Below are positions 58,111-64,000 of a stretch of 64,000 nucleotides of DNA, one piece after another; the stretch's first letter is position 1, and every line of letters starts with the position of its first letter. The notes beneath the pieces were generated by a model, which did not search any database, had not been told where the DNA came from, and saw only the letters and a list, made by a program, of their open reading frames with translations. Made by a program: the position numbers and the translations under genes. This DNA is from Prorocentrum cordatum (Eukaryota > Sar > Dinophyceae > Prorocentrales > Prorocentraceae): the NCBI GenBank assembly GCA_963575745.1, contig CAUYUJ010008136.1, positions 1-64,000 on the forward strand. The letters run 5' to 3'.

Positions 58111-60000
58111 CACCTTGAAGTCGGCGGTGCAGAGGAGCCTCAGGCGCGGTCGGCAGGTGGAGGTGCCAAGTGCGAACGATCTTAGTCGAACGCACCATGA
58201 AGAACGAATCCAGCCATGGCCATGCAAATAGTAGTGGGGAAAACGGGAGGCCCTGTAAAGGCAGCGTGCAGCGGCCAAAGAACCCGCGGAACGGAAGCTC
58301 TACGCGGGAAGTTGGAAGCGCAAACAGCAGTTTGCTGCTAATTTAAGCCAGGGGCAACAACAAATATTGTAAGGCCGCTTGACCAGCCGACTGGGTGGCC
58401 GTTGCGAACGCACAGGGGACTGCGCGACAAGGTAGCGCCACCGACCTTGCAGCGGGCAAGGACCACTGAAGGTAATCGTGCCACGAAGCAAGAGGTCTGC
58501 GTGACAAGGGTGATCGAGCGGCCAAGGCTGGCATAGCCCTGGACAAAGACAGAGGGGAACGCGGGCGGCTGCGAGCAGCAACAGCGGTACGGCGGCGCAA
58601 GTGGGTGGTGGACAGGCGCGAGTATGGCCGACGTGCAGTGCAGACGCCAGCGTTGAAACAGTAACCCCAAACGCAACCAGAACCGCGAGGAATTACCATG
58701 ATGGGGGACCACGTAGCACAAGACGGACTGCGTGCGTCACCGCAAAGGTCGCACCATTCCGACCAACAGGCGACAGAGAAAAAAGGAAAGCGAGCAATGC
58801 GAACCCGCCAACGGGATACGCCAACACTCAGACTGTGACAGACCTCCGCGGTGGGGACGACCCAGAAGAAGAGAAGGGAAAGGGGGGGAACGCAGAAAAC
58901 GCAAAAGCAAAAGAGGAGCTCGAAGAGACGACGGCGGAAAACCCCGCGATGCGGCCGACCCGCGAGACCGACGACGGGGAGGAGGGGGCCGACGAACCAC
59001 CGCGGAGAACGCTGCCTGCAAACGAAGCTGACATACAGCTTAAAAAGTGCCAGCAAAAACAGCGGACTGCAGCTCCAGGTGCGGACGCCCACGCCCACGT
59101 GCGACGCCAGGTAGCAAAATTTCAACAGGTCGCGGCCATGATGGCCCGCGTACCATGCCAGGGCGCAAGCAGCAAGGCGGTAATGCCGCCGCTGGTCAAG
59201 CTGACAGACGGAGAAAGTCGCCGACCGCGAGGAGTACCCGACGAGATTACCGCGCGCACCCGAGCGGGCGCAATTAAACCAGTGCCCCGACCAACGCATG
59301 AGGTGTTTGGCGCCGCCCAGCAGAGGGCCCGGAGGTGCCCGGGAGAACCGACCCACCGGGGCGACCGACGGGCCCTCCCCCCTAGGGCGTAAAGGAAGTA
59401 TAGGACTTGGCCAAAAGAGGGGCAGCGTGGCGCAGAGGCCGACGCCTGGTGCAGAAGACCGACGGAAGCGAAGGCGCTACGACGCAGGAGTGGAGCGCAA
59501 GAAGCCAGTGCAAGGGCAACATGGGCGGTGTCGGCAAGGCAAGACGCGGGACAGTCCCCAGGTACAGGCCAGCAGGGCGGCCAAAAGGTCCTCGCCGCCT
59601 GAGGCGACGAGACGCAAAAGCGGCAAGGCCCGCCAACAGTTCCGCGGGGCAGGCCACGGGCACTGGGGCGCGAAGACAAAGCCCGCAACGCCAGCAGTCA
59701 CCGCGCGGAGTGAGGACAAGGGCAGAGAGCGACGACCGGCGATTTCGCAACTTCGCAAAAGGCTCTAGCAAGGACGTGCAGTGGCGCGCAGGGAAGAGAG
59801 TAGAAGGGGCAGGAAAACAGGGCGGAGCGAGGGGGGCACTCCCGGCAGCACCGCCGCACCAAACACGGGCACGGGTAGCCCTCGAATCATTTATTTTGCA
59901 GAGCATGGGTGGGGGCAAGGCGTGGCCTCAGAACAGCTCGCATATCCATTCGCAGCTCGATGTCGCTTTCGAATCTGGGAGAGACCGGCCGAAAAATAGG
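58111..60000. other. purine-rich region open on both strands, no product assigned
   Basis: Long frames exist on the plus strand (58601-59392; 59407-60201) and the minus strand (59356-58343; 59688-59122) but none shows a domain. Composition (AAG, GCAACAGCGG, ACGGCGGAAA) is unlike the rest of the window. The plus-strand frame is rich in K/E/R/T and low in hydrophobics. I see no RNA gene signature. Confidence 0.35.
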
Positions 60001-60041
60001 GGTGGTGAACATGGGCGAAAGCGAAGTGGGCCACGGCAGAA

Positions 60042-60530
60042 ATGGCGTTCGCCTTCCATGACGCACAGCGGCGTGCGTTGCCCAGGAACCCATACTTCGC
60101 TAGGCATCCTCCTGATGGCATGGCAGCCTTTGCGCCCTGCCGTCGTGGCCAGGCCGCAGTCCGCACGTGGCCTCACCGACATCCTTCGAGCAGCTTCGTA
60201 GAGGAGCTGATTGCGCCTGATGTGCGCTACCTCCTCGGCAATGACGCGCTGCGAGACGCCGCGAAGGGAGCTGGTAGAAATGGGGCGACAGGCCTGGCGA
60301 AGACCCCTGCGTGCACAGCGCGTGCATATGCCACCAAAGCAGGTTTCGAAAACTGGCGTCCTCTGCCTTGGCAGCCACTATTCGGATGGGATGAGACCCG
60401 CTGCGTAACGATGCGTATCTCCCCGGAAAAATCGGCGTGCGTGGTTGGCAGTCTCTTTGAATTGCGCCCGCGCAGCCTTTGGAAGGCCTCAGAGCCACGG
60501 AGCACGTACGGTCGCAAAAGCCATCGATAG
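60042..60530 (+). CDS. weak hypothetical ORF
   Basis: 162 codons, ALPRNPYFARHPPDGMAAF, FVEELIAPDVRYLLGNDALR, ENWRPLPWQPLFGWDETRCV. Near-normal composition but the opposite strand is also open, and no domain or context supports it. Confidence 0.2.
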   Translation: MAFAFHDAQRRALPRNPYFARHPPDGMAAFAPCRRGQAAVRTWPHRHPSSSFVEELIAPDVRYLLGNDALRDAAKGAGRNGATGLAKTPACTARAYATKAGFENWRPLPWQPLFGWDETRCVTMRISPEKSACVVGSLFELRPRSLWKASEPRSTYGRKSHR

Positions 60531-60539
60531 TGATCGGCT

Positions 60540-61250
60540 GCCTCTGAGGCTTTGAGGACAGCGAGGGCTATCGTAAGGGGGTGCGAGCCGCGCCTTGCGC
60601 CTGAGTCTCCGGGGCTCAGCGACGGTCGCGCTCGGCCTTGAATCGGCTGGTGCGATGAGGGGTCCGATCTCTTCCGTGATTCCCCCGCCGCCAGGGAAAG
60701 GCCGCCCGCGTCGTGGACTAGGCGCTAAACTCCTAGTATTCCGCATGCAGATGATGGGCATTGATGAAAGCCCGTAGCCGCGCAAAGCCGAGTCGCCAAG
60801 GGTCCTTGACCGCCGAAGCAATCCTGTCCGATCGGTGGTGGGTGTTTGTCATGCGGTCCCACGTAGATTTCCAATCGGGTGTGCCGCGCTCCACGCTGGT
60901 GTTCCGCCAGATATACTTAATGAATGCAGCAAGTTTCGGCTGGGTGTGTACCTCTGGTGCTGGTTCCCACGTGGGCGGCTCTGCGCGTCGGGGCCCCTGG
61001 TCGACTGGTGGGCGGTCTCGCTGCCGCTTGCCCTCAGTGCGTGCCGCCCCATGACCCCTTGCCCGCTGGATGGCCTCCCTGCGCTCATTGTTGGCACCTG
61101 CCCAATCCCATCTTAACGCGCTGCCGTCAGTGTATTGGCCCGCGCGGTGGAACGCTTTCCCAAAGGGTGACCAGTTAAGCTCCCGTGCTGATATCGCGGT
61201 CCTGGGGACCTCGGTGCCCCTTGCTAGCGGAGCGGTGCGTTCTGGATGCT
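60540..61250. other. unassigned
   Basis: No supported gene; ordinary composition. Short overlapping frames only. Confidence 0.35.
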
Positions 61251-61255
61251 GATCG

Positions 61256-61273
61256 GTAGTGTGTGTGTGTGTG

Positions 61274-61346
<73 letters not shown>
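61256..61346. repeat. (GT)n microsatellite
   Basis: About 90 bp of GT with one C substitution. Confidence 0.95.
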
Positions 61347-61347
<1 letters not shown>

Positions 61348-61601
61348 CCGTGAGAGTACGGCGGTGCGTAATCGCGCAGGCCCCCCGCCCCTGGACTGCG
61401 CGCACCTTCGCGTCGAAGAGGCGAAGCCAGTAGTTGTGCTTCTTACTTTTGTTGGTCCAAACCTGTGTTTGCGACGAGTTCGTCACCGATGTGGGCTGCC
61501 CGGCGCCCCCCAGTGGAGATGCGTTTGTCTCTCGCGCCGATGAGGTGGGCCACCGCGTCCGCGAGTGCTCGCTGTGTTCTGCAGAAATGGAGGGCGGGGT
61601 G

Positions 61602-62517
61602 CTAGCCCGCCTGGGTCCAACCACGGGGGTGGAGTGCGGGCTGGGCGCTCTGATTCTCGTCCGACGCCCAGTTCCCAATGTTGCTCGCCTTTCTGATGTC
61701 GGAACTGTCCTGCGCTGCGTCTCGCGCAACCGGGAGCATGTGCATGTGGGCTTTGGGGCCCATGTGGCGAAACCGCTCTAGCAAGGCCTTCAGCTCCCTG
61801 GCGTTCACCCTGCTGCAGTGCGCGTCGTTGCATGTCTGAGCATATCCGCCCAGCGCAGGATGCTCAGCTGTAGGGGAGCGGGGGGTCATATCCCGAGTAT
61901 CCTCCGTCGCTGCCGTGGCCAGTTCCTGGGGCGCGCCTGGAAAGTCCCGCAGTGCGCCATTGGCTAACCTGGCCAGGAAGCCGTCTAAGATTATGACTTC
62001 ATTGTGGTATGGGTCGCTTCCCCTGCGCAGCGACCGGTCGTCCGTGATGTGGTGCCGCCAGGCAGCATTGTTGCCGCCAGGCAGCATCGAGGGGGCCGTG
62101 CACCTGTCCTTCTTGCATTGTCTCCACGATCAGCCACCTCGCGCACTGTGCCGGTGTGCGATGCATGGGATCAAAGCGGTCCTTCCTTGGGCGTCCGTTC
62201 AGGGGCATTTCATCCAATTGATCGGTGATTCGGATCCGATTGGTCGACGGGTCCCGCCTGTGGAGCGACGGATCACAGAAGCGCTGCTCTGGGGTGGGAC
62301 CGTGTGCGCAATGCTGCCTCCGCCCGCTCGCGTGCGAAGGGTGCATCCGCGGCAGAGTGCGATGGGCCCTCGCCAGGTCAAGTCGCACCCAGATTGGCTG
62401 ATCTGGGACCAGGCCCGTTGTGCTGGGAGCGAAGCTCCACCGGGCCCCGATTTCTTCCTGCGCCCCAGCCGCCCGCGCTGTGGCAGCCGAGGAGGTCCTC
62501 TTTGCGCGGCGCTGCAA
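61602..62517 (-). pseudogene. unrecognised ORF split by a 19-bp tandem duplication
   Basis: Minus strand: FCDPSLHRRDPSTNRIRITD, MHRTPAQCARWLIVETMQEG, QVHGPLDAAWR in one frame, then HHITDDRSLRRGSDPYHNEV, IILDGFLARLANGALRDFPG, NARELKALLERFRHMGPKAH in another. The junction (62055-62092) carries the 19-bp unit TGCTGCCTGGCGGCAACAA and a near-perfect second copy; removing one copy joins the frames. The sequence looks like a former protein but I recognise no family. Confidence 0.45.
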
Positions 62518-62569
62518 TCCTGTCTTCCTTGTCGTGGTCTTTGCCGCGACGAAGCCTTGGCGACCGAGT

Positions 62570-62935
62570 GAATCAGGCGCCGGGTGAGTTAGGCACCGGG
62601 TGAATTAGGCGCCGGGTGAGTTGGGCGTTTGGTGAGGTAGGCGCCGTGTGAGTTGAGCGCCAGGTGAGTTGGCGACCGGGTGAGTTAAGCACCGGGCGAA
62701 TTAGTCACCAGGTGAGTTGAGGCCAGGTGAATCAAGCGCCGGGTGAGTTAGGCGCCGGGTGAGTTGAGGCCAAGTGAATTAACCGCCAGGTGCGTTGAGG
62801 CCAGGTGAGTTAGACCAGGTAAATTAAGGATCGGGTGAGTTAGACCAGTTGAATTACGGGCCGGGTGAGTTAGGCGCGGGTGCGTTTTGGGTCGGGGGTG
62901 AGTTAAGGTTCCGGGTGATTTAAGGGTCGGGCGAA
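62570..62935. repeat. ~16-bp minisatellite (GCGCCGGGTGAGTTAG)
   Basis: About 22 degenerate units such as GCACCGGGTGAATTAG and GGCCAGGTGAGTTGA. Confidence 0.9.
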
Positions 62936-63139
62936 ATAGCGTTGTTTCATTGGGGGTATGGTCTTGGGTCCTGCCTCGTGCGCCGCGTAGGCTTGTTCCT
63001 CCCTCCTCTTCCTCCTCCTCCCCCAATTTTTTCCCTCATAAACCACCCGCCCCTGTCGCGCCCCCAGACGTGTCGGTAGGGCGGGCGGGCAGTTCGCCTG
63101 AGACGTCCCCGCTATTCACGATCCTGAAGCTTAGGAATT

Positions 63140-63480
63140 TGCAACAGCTTCACGGATGGAGGGTGGGTTGTTTCCAAACTGTGGCTCTCGTCGTTGGCGC
63201 CGAGTATATTCGTCTCAAAAGATTGCATCCGTTTCTTGGATTGAAAGTAGTTCTTAGCCAACATGCGGCCCTCGCCTCAGCGCTGCGCACGTGGTTTCAA
63301 AGCTTGCAAGAGTTTTACGGGTGGAGGGCGGTTCATTTTCAAAATGTGGTTTTCGAATCAGTGCCGCGCGTATCCGCTTTCAGAAGATACAAGAGTTTCA
63401 CGGATGGTTGAAAAAGTTGCTCTCGCCCCAGCGCCGCGCGTATTCGTTTTCAACGTTTACGGCAGCTGGTACAATTCTTA
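63140..63480. repeat. ~83-bp degenerate tandem repeat
   Basis: TTCACGGATGG motifs at ~63149, 63314 (as TTACGGGTGG) and 63397, spaced ~165 and ~83 bp, each followed by TTTTCAAAATGTGG-like and CAGCGCCGCGCGTATTCG-like blocks. The frame covering it is not taken as a gene. Confidence 0.7.
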
Positions 63481-64000
63481 TGGTTTATGTCTCAGGAGTG
63501 AGTATTTGGCATGATGTAGGGTTGTCAGGGCGCAACAGTCATGTTAACTCGCGGTCTTGAAGACCCGAGAACAGTTTTCTGATTCGATTCAGGGTCGTTA
63601 GGGCCTAACAGTGACGTTGATCCATGGCGTTGAAGTTCTAGGATTATCGTTTTTGTTGGACGGTTAGGGATTTCAAATTGGATGTCTTCCAGCGGGGCAC
63701 TTTCCGCAATGAAGATGATTTAGGTGCCTGCGAGCAGGAGACTTAGAGGTATGGTTCATTGCAACATCGTTGGTGTGTCCTTGGTTTTCACTGGTCTTCC
63801 TCCTACCCCTCGTCTTTTTCCTTCGGCATGTGCGCTCGCATCCCACCCTCCTCCATGCCCCTGCCTGGCTGCGCCCCCAGGCGCAGCCGAGCTCGCCTCA
63901 GCGGCGCGGGCCCGCCTGGGTGCCGCGGCGGCCGAGGGCGGCGAGGCGGCGGCGCTGGCGGCGGGCGCGGCGGGGCGGGGGTTCTCCATGGGGCGCCAAC
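63481..64000. other. unassigned right edge
   Basis: GTTAGGGCCTAACAGTGACG at ~63598 resembles GTCAGGGCGCAACAGTCATG at ~63526 (imperfect repeat). The last 150 bp are CpG-rich GGCGGC-type sequence with a weak minus-strand frame (63989-63756). Confidence 0.35.

Noticed and set aside
62950-63411. Plus-strand frame near the right end
   Set aside because: It reads through an ~83-bp degenerate repeat; similar blocks appear in other frames.

Overview
The window looks like nuclear DNA of a dinoflagellate. It is GC-rich, has very low gene density, and is dominated by minisatellites, microsatellites and decayed or frame-broken retroelements and Helitrons. Real coding stretches are short islands interrupted by repeat-filled introns whose borders are often not GT-AG. 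There are no bacterial operons and no ribosome-binding-site logic. The species cannot be named from the sequence. All product assignments come from reading motifs by eye; no database search was run.

Left part (1-12.8 kb): a composite minisatellite (24-28 bp units containing GTGTGAGTCGTTCGGGC, then 11-bp CCTCTTGGGGG units, then a conserved tail) occurs twice, at 0.56-1.56 kb and 11.95-12.77 kb. It brackets a Helitron-type Rep-helicase gene (1.5-8.8 kb) whose Walker B region is split by an insertion made of the same 17-mer repeat. A ~600-bp tandem satellite and ~960 bp of (AGT)n follow.

13-23 kb: a hairpin-forming inverted repeat, a gag-like pseudogene (minus strand), the siroheme/4Fe-4S part of an NAD(P)H nitrite reductase (nirB-like, plus strand, three exons, repeat-bearing introns), an unrecognised basic-tailed protein (minus strand), and a decayed Ty1/copia-like gag-PR-INT retrotransposon (minus strand).

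23-36 kb: an almost purely repetitive block. It holds three arrays of a 21-nt perfect inverted repeat (arms GCGAACTGGA and TCCAGTTCGC), two of them inverted relative to each other ~7.5 kb apart; a ~68-bp minisatellite; a 236-bp element with 35-bp terminal inverted repeats; ~3.1 kb of a 105-bp satellite; ~535 bp of near-pure G; and two or three possible host exons.

36.5-53.1 kb: the most remarkable object, a ~16.4-kb LINE-like retrotransposon bounded on both sides by (CT)n. It carries ORF1 with a coiled-coil tail, a long extra ORF region with a putative ADP-ribosyltransferase-like fold and a Cys-rich segment, and an ORF2 with APE-type endonuclease, reverse transcriptase, CCHC knuckle and RNase H. 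Its frames are broken by about a dozen shifts, almost all in the -1 direction, and hardly at all by nonsense codons.

53-64 kb: a decayed collagen-like G-X-Y stretch, one unrecognised ORF, ~1 kb of (CAT)n, a long purine-rich region open on both strands, (GT)n, an ORF broken by a 19-bp tandem duplication, and two further minisatellites.
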